NCBI RefSeq assembly: GCF_002284565.1
Contig: NZ_NPKI01000028.1
Location: 58,881-122,880 of the forward strand
DNA length: 64,000 nt
Reading direction: 5' to 3'
From: Mesorhizobium mediterraneum
GTDB taxonomy: Bacteria; Pseudomonadota; Alphaproteobacteria; Rhizobiales; Rhizobiaceae
Each line of letters starts with the position of its first letter. Position 1 is the first letter of the stretch. Shown piece by piece: positions 36,880 through 45,953 of this stretch. A program made the translations under genes and the position numbers. Below the pieces are notes generated by a model. It did no database searches. It had not been told where the DNA came from and saw nothing but the letters and a program-made list of their open reading frames with translations.

Positions 36880-37491
36880 TCAGGCGGCGACGCTCGGCCG
36901 GCTGGAGACTGCCTGATGCCAGCGCAGTACATTGCTGCACTCCTCCGGCACCTTGATACGCGCCGGCTTCATGAAGTCGACGGCAATCAACCCGGTGATG
37001 TCGGCGATCGAATAGGTTTCGCCGGCGATGAATTCCCGGTTCGCCAGTTCCTCATCGAGGAATTTCAGGAATTCGATGGCTTTCGGCTTGTTGGCCTCGC
37101 CCCATTCGGGAATTTGCGGAACCTCCCATTCCTTCATCGCCGGATGGGTGTGCCGGAACGCGGCGGCGACGCAACCGAGCAGGTTGAGCTCCATGCGTCT
37201 TTGCCACATCTCGACCAGCGCCTTGCCGAGCGCACCGCGCCCGAACAAAGCCGGTTCCGGATGCAGTTCCTCGAAATAGCGGCAGATGGCGACGGATTCG
37301 GTGATGACGGTGCCGTCGTCGAGTTCGAGCACCGGCAGGCGCTGCAGCGGGTTGCGCGAACTGACCGTCTGTTCTCTGTGCTCCATCGCGCCCATATCGA
37401 CAGGCACCAGCGGAACCTGAATGCCCTTTTCGGCAAGGAAGACGCGTACCCGCCGTGGATTGGGAGCGCGGCCGCCATCGAAGAGTTTCAT
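36880..37491 (-). CDS. Glutathione S-transferase
   Basis: A 203-residue GST with the N-domain MKLFDGGRAPNPRRVRVFLA (Ser/Asn near residue 11), cis-Pro LQRLPVLELDDG, TVITESVAICRYF with the Glu-Ser glutathione contact, and a helical C-domain containing SIADITGLIAVDF. AGGAGG lies close upstream of the ATG at 37491. It is the first gene of a pair with the uracil-DNA glycosylase family gene. Confidence 0.9.
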   Translation of the reverse strand: MKLFDGGRAPNPRRVRVFLAEKGIQVPLVPVDMGAMEHREQTVSSRNPLQRLPVLELDDGTVITESVAICRYFEELHPEPALFGRGALGKALVEMWQRRMELNLLGCVAAAFRHTHPAMKEWEVPQIPEWGEANKPKAIEFLKFLDEELANREFIAGETYSIADITGLIAVDFMKPARIKVPEECSNVLRWHQAVSSRPSVAA

Positions 37492-37532
37492 TCCATCCTC
37501 CTGATTGATCCGACAAATTATAAGGTTGCTGC

Positions 37533-38156
37533 TCACCAGAAGCGAAAAATTTCTCGCAAGGCATCGCCAATCGAAGCCAGACTGCCATGCTTTCTTTCGA
37601 CAACCTCGTGATCGTGACTCTCGCGCCAATCGTGCGGCTCGTCGAACGTGCCGGCCCAGATGCCAGCCTTGCCGGAGCGAGCGGCGGCTTCGTCGGTTTC
37701 GAAATCGCCATAGGCAACCGCCCAGCCGGCCTCGACCTGGGCGCGGTTGAGATCTTTGCCGCCGGCCTTGCAATCGCCGAGCAGCCGGCCGTATCGATCG
37801 CGCTGCCAGCCGGTGCAGGAGACGGGTTTGCCTGATATCAGCCTCACCAGCGACTGCCGTGCCAGCTTGCCGCAGGCATAGTCGATACCGTCCTTACGGC
37901 AGATTTGCGAATATTCCGGCGCGTCAATGCCACGCATGCGGATGCGCTCGGTACCGAGCGTGATCGTATCGCCGTCATTGACGACGGCGGCACCCTCCGT
38001 CTTGCGCGTCTCGATCCGGTCAAGGCGCGCTGCCAGAAGGATCAGCAGACCGAGGACGATGACGGCCAGTGCGTAGTCCCCCAGCCGGCGCCACAGGCTT
38101 CGCGGCCGCGGCGGCACGTATCGCTGTCGCGGTCGCCACGACCACGAACGGCTCAT
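37533..38156 (-). CDS. Membrane-anchored thermonuclease-like protein
   Basis: A 207-residue protein. A basic N-terminus precedes one membrane segment (residues 27-44), then a staphylococcal-nuclease domain: VVNDGDTITLGTERIRMRGI with active-site Asp and Arg, DAPEYSQICR, and DRYGRLLGDC with the second Arg. The layout indicates an extracytoplasmic nuclease held in the membrane. Function in the host is not known. Confidence 0.85.
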   Translation of the reverse strand: MSRSWSWRPRQRYVPPRPRSLWRRLGDYALAVIVLGLLILLAARLDRIETRKTEGAAVVNDGDTITLGTERIRMRGIDAPEYSQICRKDGIDYACGKLARQSLVRLISGKPVSCTGWQRDRYGRLLGDCKAGGKDLNRAQVEAGWAVAYGDFETDEAAARSGKAGIWAGTFDEPHDWRESHDHEVVERKHGSLASIGDALREIFRFW

Positions 38157-38231
38157 ATGGCAAACCGTTGGTTAATCATTCGAACGTAGCTTAACAATTT
38201 GAAACCGCTGCCCGCATAAATTGAAGTCTCC

Positions 38232-39752
38232 ATGCCCTCGCAACGCTCGACCACAGCGGACAAATTTATTGTGGACCGCAGGAAACCCCATCGCAACAGC
38301 GATGTGGCGCGCGCGGTGCGCAAGACGCGCGACCGTCTTTCGCAGCAGGTCGGAAATCTTGATTTCGACCGCGAGCTCTTAAAACTCCACGCCCGTGCGA
38401 TGATAGGCAGCGCGACCATCGTTCCGATTCTCGTCCTGGCGACCGCCGCGACGGGTCTGTTTGCTGGAGTGGGTAACGAAATTGGCGTTTGGGCGCTTTT
38501 TACACTCATCTGCTACACCATCGTAGTATTCATGGCGAGGCGCATCGATCAAACGGAAGCTGCCGAACTCAACCCGCTGCAGACGCACAGCGATTTCCTG
38601 GTAGGCCACTTCCTTTGCGGCCTGGGCTGGGCTTGGTTCGCCTGGCTCGGTTGCGACGCTTGCCAGGTCGATCAGTTCCAGTTGACTAAGGCGGTAGTGC
38701 TGCTGCTCGCCATGGCGGCGACCGCGATCATCGCGTCATCGCTGCGCGGTGCGCTGCTGTCGACCTTTGCCGTTCCGGTCGCGGTCTATGCCTATGCCAG
38801 TACGAGGCAGTGGATTCCGGTCGAGCTGATCATGGCCGGTTTGCTGATCGTCTCGCTGCCCTTCTTCGTCTATACGGCGCGCCAAATCAATCGCTCGTCC
38901 TTGATGTTGCTCTCGTTCCGCTCCGAAAAGGACGCGCTTATCGCCGAACTGGACACGGCGAAATCGATGTCGGACGAAGCGCGACGACGGGCTGAAGACG
39001 CCAATCTGGCAAAGTCGCGGTTTTTGGCCTCGATGAGCCACGAGCTGCGGACGCCGCTCAACGCCATTCTCGGTTTCTCCGAGGTAATGGCGAACGAAGT
39101 GCTCGGACCGATGAGCAACCCGACCTATCGCGACTATGCTCGTGACGTCCACGACTCTGGCCAGCATCTGCTCGATCTGATCAACGAAATCCTTGACCTC
39201 TCGCGCATCGAGGCGGGCCGCTACCAGCTCAACGAGGAGCCGATGATGCTGCTCTCCGTCGTCGAGGATTGCTGTCACATGATGGAGCTGAAGGCGCGCA
39301 ATAAGGACATCCGTATCGTCCAGGATTTCGAAAGCGCCTTGCCGCGCCTGTTCGCCGACGAACGCGCGGTGCGACAGATCGCGCTCAATCTTTTGTCGAA
39401 CGCCATCAAGTTCACCGGGACTGGCGGCGAAATCCGCGTGCGCGTCGGCTGGACGGCGGGCGGCGGCCAATATCTCTCCGTTAGGGATAATGGGCCCGGT
39501 ATACCGGCAGACGAGATTCCGGTCGTGCTGTCCGCCTTCGGCCAGGGCTCGATCGCCATCAAGAGCGCCGAACAAGGCACCGGGCTCGGCCTGCCGATCG
39601 TCCAGAGCCTGCTCGCATTGCATGGCGGCGAGTTCGAACTCCATTCCAAACTGCGTGAAGGCACCGAGGCCATCGCCATCTTCCCGCTGAGCCGGGTAAT
39701 GGAGGAATTGCCTGCACTGCCGACCAAGGCGGTTGCCGCCCGGCGGCGCTAG
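38232..39752 (+). CDS. Sensor histidine kinase (PleC/DivJ-like transmitter)
   Basis: A 506-residue membrane kinase. Residues 55-225 carry about six hydrophobic segments and no obvious periplasmic sensor. A coiled-coil linker leads to the transmitter: H box SMSHELRTPLNAILGFSEVM with the phosphorylated His near residue 271, N box NLLSNAIKFTG, G1 VRDNGPGIPADE and G2 GTGLGLPIVQSL. The H-box form (ILGFSEVM) is that of PleC/DivJ/PdhS-type cell-cycle kinases. No response regulator lies next to it. Confidence 0.9.
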   Translation: MPSQRSTTADKFIVDRRKPHRNSDVARAVRKTRDRLSQQVGNLDFDRELLKLHARAMIGSATIVPILVLATAATGLFAGVGNEIGVWALFTLICYTIVVFMARRIDQTEAAELNPLQTHSDFLVGHFLCGLGWAWFAWLGCDACQVDQFQLTKAVVLLLAMAATAIIASSLRGALLSTFAVPVAVYAYASTRQWIPVELIMAGLLIVSLPFFVYTARQINRSSLMLLSFRSEKDALIAELDTAKSMSDEARRRAEDANLAKSRFLASMSHELRTPLNAILGFSEVMANEVLGPMSNPTYRDYARDVHDSGQHLLDLINEILDLSRIEAGRYQLNEEPMMLLSVVEDCCHMMELKARNKDIRIVQDFESALPRLFADERAVRQIALNLLSNAIKFTGTGGEIRVRVGWTAGGGQYLSVRDNGPGIPADEIPVVLSAFGQGSIAIKSAEQGTGLGLPIVQSLLALHGGEFELHSKLREGTEAIAIFPLSRVMEELPALPTKAVAARRR

Positions 39753-39756
39753 TCGC

Positions 39757-40752
39757 CTAACGAACCGCCGCCGCCATGCCCGAACTGGTGAGCGCGGCTG
39801 CCTTGACCAGACCCGCGGCAAGGGCCGCCCCTGCCCCCTCGCCGTGGCTCACGCCGAGATCAAGCAGCGGGCGCAGGTCGAGCCGTCCGGCGGCCCGAGC
39901 GTGCGTAGGCTCTGGCGACAGACTGGCAAGCAGGCAATGGTCGAGCGCGGCGGGGTTGGCAGCATGCAGTGTCGCGGCGGCGGCTGTCGCCGCCAGTCCA
40001 TCGAGCAGCACCGGGATCTTCTGCATCCGGGCGGCGAGGATGGCGCCGGCGATCGCCGCGAATTCGCGGCCGCCAACCCGGCGCAACGCTTCGAGCGGGT
40101 CCCTGAGACTTGTGCCGTGGAGGACTAGCGCCGCATCGACCACCTCGGCCTTGCGCGCCTGCATCGCCGCATCGGCACCCGATCCGGATCCGACCCAATC
40201 GGCACCCTTGCCGCCGAACAGTGCCGCAAACAAAGCCGCTGCTATAGTGGAATTGCCGACGCCGAGGTCGCCAAGGCAAAGCAGATCGGTGCCGCCGGCG
40301 ACTGCCTCCATGCCGAAGGCCATGGTGGCGGCGCAGCCGCGCTCGTCAAGTGCTGCATCCTCGGTGATGTCGGCGGTCGGAATGTGCAGCGCAAGATCGA
40401 ACACTTTCAGCCCCAGATCGTTGGCAATGCATATCTGGTTGACCGCAGCACCGCCCGCCGCGCAAAGCTCGACCGCGTTCGCCGTAGCAGCGACAGGCCG
40501 CGGCGAAATGCCGTGCCGGGCGACGCCATGATTGCCGGCGAAGATCGCCACCAACGGCCTGTTCACCGCCGGCGGCGCACGGCCGCTCCAGGCGGCGAGC
40601 CACGCGGCGATGTCCTCGACGCGGCCGAGCGAATCTTTGGGTTTGTCGGCCTTGGCAAACAACGCACGGACACGGGCTTCGGCCGCCGCGTCGGCCGGCG
40701 GCAGGGTCGCCAGAAGATTGCGAAAATCGTCGAAGGGCAGCGCGCTGGTCAT
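39757..40752 (-). CDS. cobT: Nicotinate-nucleotide--dimethylbenzimidazole phosphoribosyltransferase
   Basis: A 331-residue enzyme that makes alpha-ribazole phosphate for the lower ligand of cobalamin. Motifs are FAGNHGVARHGISPRP near residue 75, CLGDLGVGNSTIAAAL near 160 and the C-terminal SHGEGAGAALA with the catalytic Glu. The start MTSALPFDDFRN at 40752 fits family length; an in-frame ATG lies five codons upstream. It is divergent from the DUF1289 gene. No cobalamin riboswitch was recognised in the leader. Confidence 0.92.
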   Translation of the reverse strand: MTSALPFDDFRNLLATLPPADAAAEARVRALFAKADKPKDSLGRVEDIAAWLAAWSGRAPPAVNRPLVAIFAGNHGVARHGISPRPVAATANAVELCAAGGAAVNQICIANDLGLKVFDLALHIPTADITEDAALDERGCAATMAFGMEAVAGGTDLLCLGDLGVGNSTIAAALFAALFGGKGADWVGSGSGADAAMQARKAEVVDAALVLHGTSLRDPLEALRRVGGREFAAIAGAILAARMQKIPVLLDGLAATAAAATLHAANPAALDHCLLASLSPEPTHARAAGRLDLRPLLDLGVSHGEGAGAALAAGLVKAAALTSSGMAAAVR

Positions 40753-40913
40753 GTCGTTGGTGATCATTCCCTGGAGTTGGTGAGCGGCATAGCCGCCTTG
40801 CTTCGTAGGCACAACTGCCAGCATTGACGCGAAAGCGGTTGCCGGCGGCGCATTCCGGAGGGCTTGCATTGGCCTTGCCGTTACACCATGTGGAAGCGAG
40901 ACAAGAGAATATC

Positions 40914-41147
40914 ATGACGGCCATCGAATCCCCATGCATCCTGGTCTGTTCGATCGATATGAAAACCGGCTTCTGCTTCGGGTGCGGCCGCACGCGCGAG
41001 GAAATCGGCGCCTGGATCGAGATGACCCCTGAAGTCCGCCGCAGCGTCATGGCCGAGCTGCCGGCCCGACTGGAGATGGTTGAACGCAGACCGCGTCGGG
41101 AAACGCGCCGCACCCGCCTCGCGCGCGAACGCGACGCCCTCTCGTGA
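40914..41147 (+). CDS. DUF1289 family protein
   Basis: A 77-residue protein with the DUF1289 signature SPCILVCSIDMKTGFCFGCGR and a basic C-terminal tail. The Cys spacing suggests metal or cluster binding; the function is unknown. The start at 40914 keeps the conserved ESPC near the N-terminus. The aspartic protease gene follows after eight bases, so the two are cotranscribed. Confidence 0.85.
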   Translation: MTAIESPCILVCSIDMKTGFCFGCGRTREEIGAWIEMTPEVRRSVMAELPARLEMVERRPRRETRRTRLARERDALS

Positions 41148-41154
41148 GCCATAT

Positions 41155-41859
41155 ATGAACCGGTTTTTCTGGACTTTGATGATCGTGATCGGGGCCGGCG
41201 TGGTCCTGCTCATGCTCAACGATTCCGCCGGCAGCACGTTCGGCGTCGAGAATTACGATTTCAGCCGGCTGATCTGGCTTGGCGCATTGGTCGCGCTCAT
41301 CGGCGCCGGCCTGCTCAGATCAGGCAGGCCCTTGGGCGCCATGGCCCGCAATCTCGGCACCTGGGTCGTCATCGTGCTCGCATTGATCGCCGGCTATCAG
41401 TACCGTTATGAGTTGCAGGATGTCGCCAGCCGGGTAACGGCCGGCCTTGTTCCCGGCAGTCCACTGGCATTGGGGTTGGAAGACGGCCACGCCACCGTGA
41501 CCCTGGACAAGGCCGGCAATGGCCATTTCGAAGCGCGCATCATGATCAACGGCACGCCGGTCCGGGCCGTGGTCGATACCGGCGCAACCAGCACCGTGCT
41601 GACCGCGCAGGACGCGCAAGCGGCTGGGTTCAATCCAGCCGTTCTCAATTTCACCATACCGGTTTCTACCGCCAATGGCATGGCGCGCGCCGCCGCCGTG
41701 AGAACCGACGAATTGGCGATCGGCGGGATCGTGCGCAAGGACATGTCGGTCATGATTGCCGCGCCCGGCATGCTCGGCCAGAGCCTGCTCGGCATGAATT
41801 TCATCAGCTCGCTGTCCGGTTTTGACGTGCGCGGCGACCGCATGATCTTGCGCGATTGA
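41155..41859 (+). CDS. TIGR02281 family clan AA aspartic protease
   Basis: A 234-residue membrane protein with three hydrophobic segments (about residues 5-22, 39-56, 66-83), then a retropepsin-like domain with the active-site triad AVVDTGATSTVLT near residue 140 and a flap and hydrophobic-Gly motif (GQSLLGMNFISSLSGF). Members resemble single-domain, dimeric aspartic proteases; substrates are unknown. Its last codons form one copy of a 38-bp direct repeat whose partner lies beside dusA. Confidence 0.88.
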   Translation: MNRFFWTLMIVIGAGVVLLMLNDSAGSTFGVENYDFSRLIWLGALVALIGAGLLRSGRPLGAMARNLGTWVVIVLALIAGYQYRYELQDVASRVTAGLVPGSPLALGLEDGHATVTLDKAGNGHFEARIMINGTPVRAVVDTGATSTVLTAQDAQAAGFNPAVLNFTIPVSTANGMARAAAVRTDELAIGGIVRKDMSVMIAAPGMLGQSLLGMNFISSLSGFDVRGDRMILRD

Positions 41860-41875
41860 ACAGTCAGGCTGCTTC
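41838..41875. repeat. 38-bp direct repeat, copy A
   Basis: Covers the last codons of the aspartic protease gene and continues past its stop with what reads, on the - strand, as the last codons of dusA (…GAEAA). It matches 44674-44711 at 36 of 38 positions. Confidence 0.85.
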
Positions 41876-41883
41876 GGCGCCGC

Positions 41884-42627
41884 TCAGTGAGTGTTGAGCA
41901 TCTCGACTGCCTGATCAAACCGGCCTTCCCGTTCCGCCCAGCGCAGGAAGCCTACTCGCTCCACCAGGATCTCTTTCGGCGTCGGCTGCCGACTGAGCAA
42001 CGCCATCGCCTCGTCAATGAACGCATCGAGCGGCATATACTCCTCGCGGGTCGACTGTCCGGGCGTCAGTTCAGTGCGAACCGCGGGCGGCGCAAGCTCG
42101 ATCACTTCGACCTTGCCCTTGAGTTGCTCGCGCAACGACACCGTATAGGAATGGATCGCCGCTTTGGTGGCATTGTAGGTCGGCGTGCCACTCAGCGGCA
42201 CAAAGGCCAGGCCTGACGAGACGTTGACGATCACGGCGTTTTGCCGGGCCGCCAGGTGGTCGATTAGCGCGTTGATGAGCCGGATCGGCCCGAACAAGTT
42301 GGTGACGATCGTCTCCTCCGCGTCGCGCAGATCGCGGGTCCTGGTCAGATCTTCGCGGCGCATGATACCGGCATTGTTGATGAGCATGTTGAGTGCCGGG
42401 TGTTCGGCGACTACGCGCTTGGCAAATGCTGTGATTGCTTCCGAATCTTCGACATCGCCGACCATCGCGTGCATGCCTTCACGCCCGGCAATCGTCCGCT
42501 CGAGCGCCTCCTCGCGCCGTCCGGCGACGATCACAGTGTTTCCAAGCGCGTTGAAGCGCAGCGCCAGTTCCCTCCCAATACCGGATCCGCCGCCGGTGAT
42601 GAGGATCGTGTTTCCCGTCGTTTTCAT
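41884..42627 (-). CDS. SDR family oxidoreductase (DltE-like)
   Basis: A 247-residue classical short-chain dehydrogenase. The cofactor motif ITGGGSGIGRELALRF, the NNAG motif MLINNAGIMRRED and the active site SGLAFVPLSGTPTYNATKAA (Tyr and Lys) are intact. The C-terminus LRWAEREGRFDQAVEMLN is typical of DltE-like proteins. It follows another SDR gene on the same strand by 34 bp, in a unit divergent from an AraC regulator. Confidence 0.88.
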   Translation of the reverse strand: MKTTGNTILITGGGSGIGRELALRFNALGNTVIVAGRREEALERTIAGREGMHAMVGDVEDSEAITAFAKRVVAEHPALNMLINNAGIMRREDLTRTRDLRDAEETIVTNLFGPIRLINALIDHLAARQNAVIVNVSSGLAFVPLSGTPTYNATKAAIHSYTVSLREQLKGKVEVIELAPPAVRTELTPGQSTREEYMPLDAFIDEAMALLSRQPTPKEILVERVGFLRWAEREGRFDQAVEMLNTH

Positions 42628-42661
42628 CGTTCTGTGCTCCATGTATTCCAGCTGCTCGGGA

Positions 42662-43507
42662 TCAAACGACGCCACCGTTTGCAAATACCGTCTGTCCGTT
42701 GATCCAGGCGCCGTCCCCGCTGCAGAGCGCCGCGATCGCATCGGCAATGTCGGAAGGCTCGCCTAGCCGCTTGTGTGGCGTGCGAGCGGCGAAGCCGGCG
42801 ATCTGCTCGGGGGTCTTGCCGTCGGTGAAGAGGGTTGTGTTCACAAGGCCTGGTGCCATGGCGTTCACCGAGATCATGCGGCCTTCAAGTTCCTTGGCGA
42901 GTATGTTCGCGTAGAGTTCCTGCGCGGCCTTGGTGGCGGCGTAAGCTCCGTAGGTCGGGCTGCGCAGCTGAGTGATGCTCGAGGACAGCGCGATGATCCG
43001 GCCGCCGTCGCGCACGCGCCGCGCCGCCTCGCGCAGCACGTAGAAACTGCCCTTCTGGTTGACGTCGACCATCCGGCTGAAATCGGCGTCGGTCATGTCG
43101 CGGAAAGGCGCAAGCCGCATGATGCCGGCATTGCTCACGACAACGTCGACGCCGCCGAACGCGCGCTCGTTTTCCTCGAACAGGCGTTGCACTGCACTGG
43201 GATCGCTGACGTCGGCCTGCACCCAGATGGCGCGCCCGCCAGTTGCCTCGATCTCCCGGACTACGCCGGCCGCGAGATCGCGGTTCTTTTCGCAATTCAC
43301 GGTGACGGCATAGCCGTCACGAGCGAGGCGCCTGGCCGTCGCTGCGCCGATGCCCCGGGAAGAGCCGGTCACCAGGGCGACCTTGCCGCGCGATGCCGGC
43401 GCCTGACCGGTCGTTTGCGCGCGGGCGGCCCCGACCGCGAGTGCTACTGGAGCCATGGCGACCACCGCCAGCACGGCTCGTCTCGGCACCTCGTTCTGTC
43501 CAGACAT
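42662..43507 (-). CDS. SDR family oxidoreductase with N-terminal signal-like leader
   Basis: A 281-residue short-chain dehydrogenase with the cofactor motif VTGSSRGIGAATARRL, the NAG motif VVVSNAGIMRLAPF and the active-site YGAYAATKAAQELYAN. Unusually it begins with a 31-residue leader (PRRAVLAVVAMAPVALAVGA) with two Arg and a hydrophobic core ending in ARAQ, like a Tat signal peptide. Export would be odd for an NAD(P)-dependent enzyme. ATG at 43507 is preceded by GGAA. It is the first gene of the two-SDR unit. Confidence 0.87.
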   Translation of the reverse strand: MSGQNEVPRRAVLAVVAMAPVALAVGAARAQTTGQAPASRGKVALVTGSSRGIGAATARRLARDGYAVTVNCEKNRDLAAGVVREIEATGGRAIWVQADVSDPSAVQRLFEENERAFGGVDVVVSNAGIMRLAPFRDMTDADFSRMVDVNQKGSFYVLREAARRVRDGGRIIALSSSITQLRSPTYGAYAATKAAQELYANILAKELEGRMISVNAMAPGLVNTTLFTDGKTPEQIAGFAARTPHKRLGEPSDIADAIAALCSGDGAWINGQTVFANGGVV

Positions 43508-43553
43508 TGGGAGTTCCTTTCCTTGTAGCGAACTTGCTTTTGTCGGGACGTTA

Positions 43554-43643
43554 CATACCGCGCGGGCCGGCCAGGAGCTTGCCAACCCATGCGCAAAACT
43601 TGCTCGATTCTGCAGCCCACGTGACGTTTGCGCGCGCGGTATG
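43554..43643. promoter_or_regulatory. Inverted repeat between divergent SDR and AraC genes
   Basis: cataccgcgcg at 43554-43564 and its exact reverse complement cgcgcggtatg at 43633-43643. They lie 68 bp apart in the regulator-target spacer, suitable for an operator pair. Confidence 0.45.
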
Positions 43644-43678
43644 CTAGGTATCGAGCCACGCTACAGGAGAGAGATCAC

Positions 43679-44614
43679 ATGGACTCGCTCAAACAGGCCG
43701 CTCAGGCTTATGCCAGTCGACATGCCAACAGCGATGGCTTGGCGGTGACGCCTGTGCCGGGTCTCAAGATGATGTACATCGAGTCCCCTTCCGGCGATCT
43801 TCATTCAGTCTATCGACCCCTGGTGTGCCTGGTCCTACAGGGCGCCAAGCGCATGACCGTGGGAAGAGAGCAGCAGGTCTTCTCCGCCGGGCAGTCTGTG
43901 ATCGTGAGCGCGGACATGCCGGTCGTCGGGCGGATCGTGCAGGCGAGCCGGAGCGAACCCTATCTGGCCGTAGCGGTCGAGCTCGAGATGACGATCCTGC
44001 GCGAGCTGACGGCGCAACTGGGCAGCGTCCGCCCGCTACGCCCGTCCGAGACACGCACCTTGTTCGCCGAAGACACCGAAGCCGCGGCGCTGGACTGCGC
44101 ATCGCGGCTGATGAGGCTGCTGGACCGGCCCGATGCGATACCGCTCCTGCGCGACGGAATCATGCATGAGCTGCACTATTGGCTTCTGTCGGGGCCGCAC
44201 GGCGTCGCCTTGCGGGCACTTGCGGATCCAGAAAGCCACGCGAGCCGCCTCGCCGCGGCCATCGCGATCCTGAGAGCGGAGTACCGATCGCGCGTGTCCG
44301 CCGAACGCCTGGCGGCGGCAGCGGCAATGAGCCTCACCGCCTTCCATAAGCATTTCAAACAGATGACATCGCTGACACCGGGACAGTACCAGAAGCGGCT
44401 TCGCCTGGTCGAAGCGCGCCGCCTCATGCTGGATGAAGGCCTCTCGGCAAGCAGCTCTGGGTTCGAGGTGGGCTACGAGAGCGTTTCACAATTCACGCGC
44501 GACTATGCCCGACTGTTCAAAGCGCCGCCGAAGCGCGACGCCCTTCGCGTCCGGAGCGCAGCACGCGGGATCAGAGAAGAAATGCCGGACGGCGAGCGGG
44601 CGCGCGCTGCTTAG
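43679..44614 (+). CDS. AraC family transcriptional regulator
   Basis: A 311-residue activator-type protein. The N-terminal part is an AraC-N/cupin-like effector domain (YRPLVCLVLQGAKRMTVG). The C-terminal 100 residues carry two helix-turn-helices: SAERLAAAAAMSLTAFHKHF, then FEVGYESVSQFTRDYARLF. The start at 43679 follows CAGGAGAGAGATCAC. It is divergent from the two SDR genes and is likely their regulator. All three genes lie between the 38-bp direct repeats. Confidence 0.9.
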   Translation: MDSLKQAAQAYASRHANSDGLAVTPVPGLKMMYIESPSGDLHSVYRPLVCLVLQGAKRMTVGREQQVFSAGQSVIVSADMPVVGRIVQASRSEPYLAVAVELEMTILRELTAQLGSVRPLRPSETRTLFAEDTEAAALDCASRLMRLLDRPDAIPLLRDGIMHELHYWLLSGPHGVALRALADPESHASRLAAAIAILRAEYRSRVSAERLAAAAAMSLTAFHKHFKQMTSLTPGQYQKRLRLVEARRLMLDEGLSASSSGFEVGYESVSQFTRDYARLFKAPPKRDALRVRSAARGIREEMPDGERARAA

Positions 44615-44673
44615 CCCGACTTGCCTCAGCTATCGACGGTCCTCTGGATTGCTGAACGGACTGCGTAGACGCG

Positions 44674-44711
44674 CCGCATGATCTTTCGCGACTGAACAGT
44701 CAGGCTGCTTC
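44674..44711. repeat. 38-bp direct repeat, copy B
   Basis: Matches 41838-41875 at 36 of 38 positions. It carries a detached end of the aspartic protease gene (reading RMIFRD-stop) and runs into the real 3' end of dusA. Confidence 0.85.
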
Positions 44712-45695
44712 CGCATCCGCCCTGCCGAAATCGACTGCAGCGAAAGCCGCCTTCAGAACATCCGGTCCAGCGCCGGGCCTTGTCGCGTCAGTGGAAAGGA
44801 TCTGCCGGTAGCGGCGCGCGCCCGGCAGGCCGTGGAACACCCCGACCATATGACGGGTGACATGACCAAGCCGCCCGCCCCGCTCGATATGGTGCGCCGC
44901 ATAATCCGCCATGGCGTCGATCAGCGCGACAAAATCGAGCGCGTCGGGTTTGTCGCCGTAAAACGCGGCGTCGACGCCTGCCAGAATGCCCGGCGTGTGA
45001 TACGCGGTGCGGCCGAGCATAGCGCCGTCGACGTGATCAATGTGGTCGAGCGCTTCTTCAAGAGATTGAATACCGCCATTGATGCCAATGAATTTGTTTT
45101 GTTTTCTGGCTTTCAGCCGATAGACCCTGCTGTAGTCGAGCGGCGGGACGTCGCGGTTTTCCTTCGGGCTCAGCCCTTCCAGCCACGCTTTCCGGGCATG
45201 CACCCACAGCGCGTCGGCGCCGGCCGCGAAAACGCCGTCCGCCAGCGCGTCGAGCGCCGGCTCAGGATCCTGCTCGTCGACGCCGATCCGGCATTTGACT
45301 GTGACGGGGATACTGACGGAAACCTTCATCGCCGCAATGCAGTCAGCGACAAGAACTGGTGCCTTCATCAGGCAGGCACCGAACGTGCCCGACTGGACGC
45401 GATCGGACGGGCAGCCGACATTGAGATTGATCTCGTCATAGCCGAAGGCTTCGCCGATGCGCGCCGCCTCGGCAAGCTTCTGCGGATCGGAGCCGCCGAG
45501 CTGCAACGCGACTGGATGCTCGGTATCGTCGAAGCCGAGTAAGCGCTCGCGCGCGCCCTGGATGACCGCGTCGGCCACGACCATCTCGGTGTAAAGCAGC
45601 GCCCGGCGTGTCAACTGACGATGAAAGAACCGGCAGTGCCGGTCCGTCCAATCCATCATAGGCGCGATGACGAATTTCCTATATTTTTCAATCAT
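44700..45695 (-). CDS. dusA: tRNA dihydrouridine synthase DusA
   Basis: A 331-residue FMN enzyme that reduces U20/U20a in tRNA. The N-terminal FVIAPMMDWTDRHCRFF, the catalytic Cys in SGTFGACLMKAP near residue 108, the flavin-phosphate region FIGINGGIQS and the C-terminal HVTRHMVGVFHGLPGAR are DusA hallmarks. Its 3' end lies in copy B of the direct repeat; before that insertion it probably faced the aspartic protease gene directly. Confidence 0.94.
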   Translation of the reverse strand: MIEKYRKFVIAPMMDWTDRHCRFFHRQLTRRALLYTEMVVADAVIQGARERLLGFDDTEHPVALQLGGSDPQKLAEAARIGEAFGYDEINLNVGCPSDRVQSGTFGACLMKAPVLVADCIAAMKVSVSIPVTVKCRIGVDEQDPEPALDALADGVFAAGADALWVHARKAWLEGLSPKENRDVPPLDYSRVYRLKARKQNKFIGINGGIQSLEEALDHIDHVDGAMLGRTAYHTPGILAGVDAAFYGDKPDALDFVALIDAMADYAAHHIERGGRLGHVTRHMVGVFHGLPGARRYRQILSTDATRPGAGPDVLKAAFAAVDFGRADAEAA

Positions 45696-45953
45696 TTATC
45701 CACAGTTTCCAAACCACACTGAGATTGGACAGACTGACATTGCCGGCCTCTATGATATGTGACTCATTTCATTCTATTTTTCAAAGCGTAACCATCAATG
45801 TCACTCAACACCGCTTTTCTGCCCATGGCACGATCTGCGAGAAAGTTTAGCACGTATAATACGGATCGGACTGGCCCAGGGAGATCGATCCGTCCCATCT
45901 GATATTGGACAGATCTTCGCGCCTGCCTCGCTTCTCGGCACCGACTCTTTGCC

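Noticed and set aside
40753..40913. Possible cobalamin riboswitch before cobT
   Set aside because: No recognisable B12 box or the expected long fold in the short leader.
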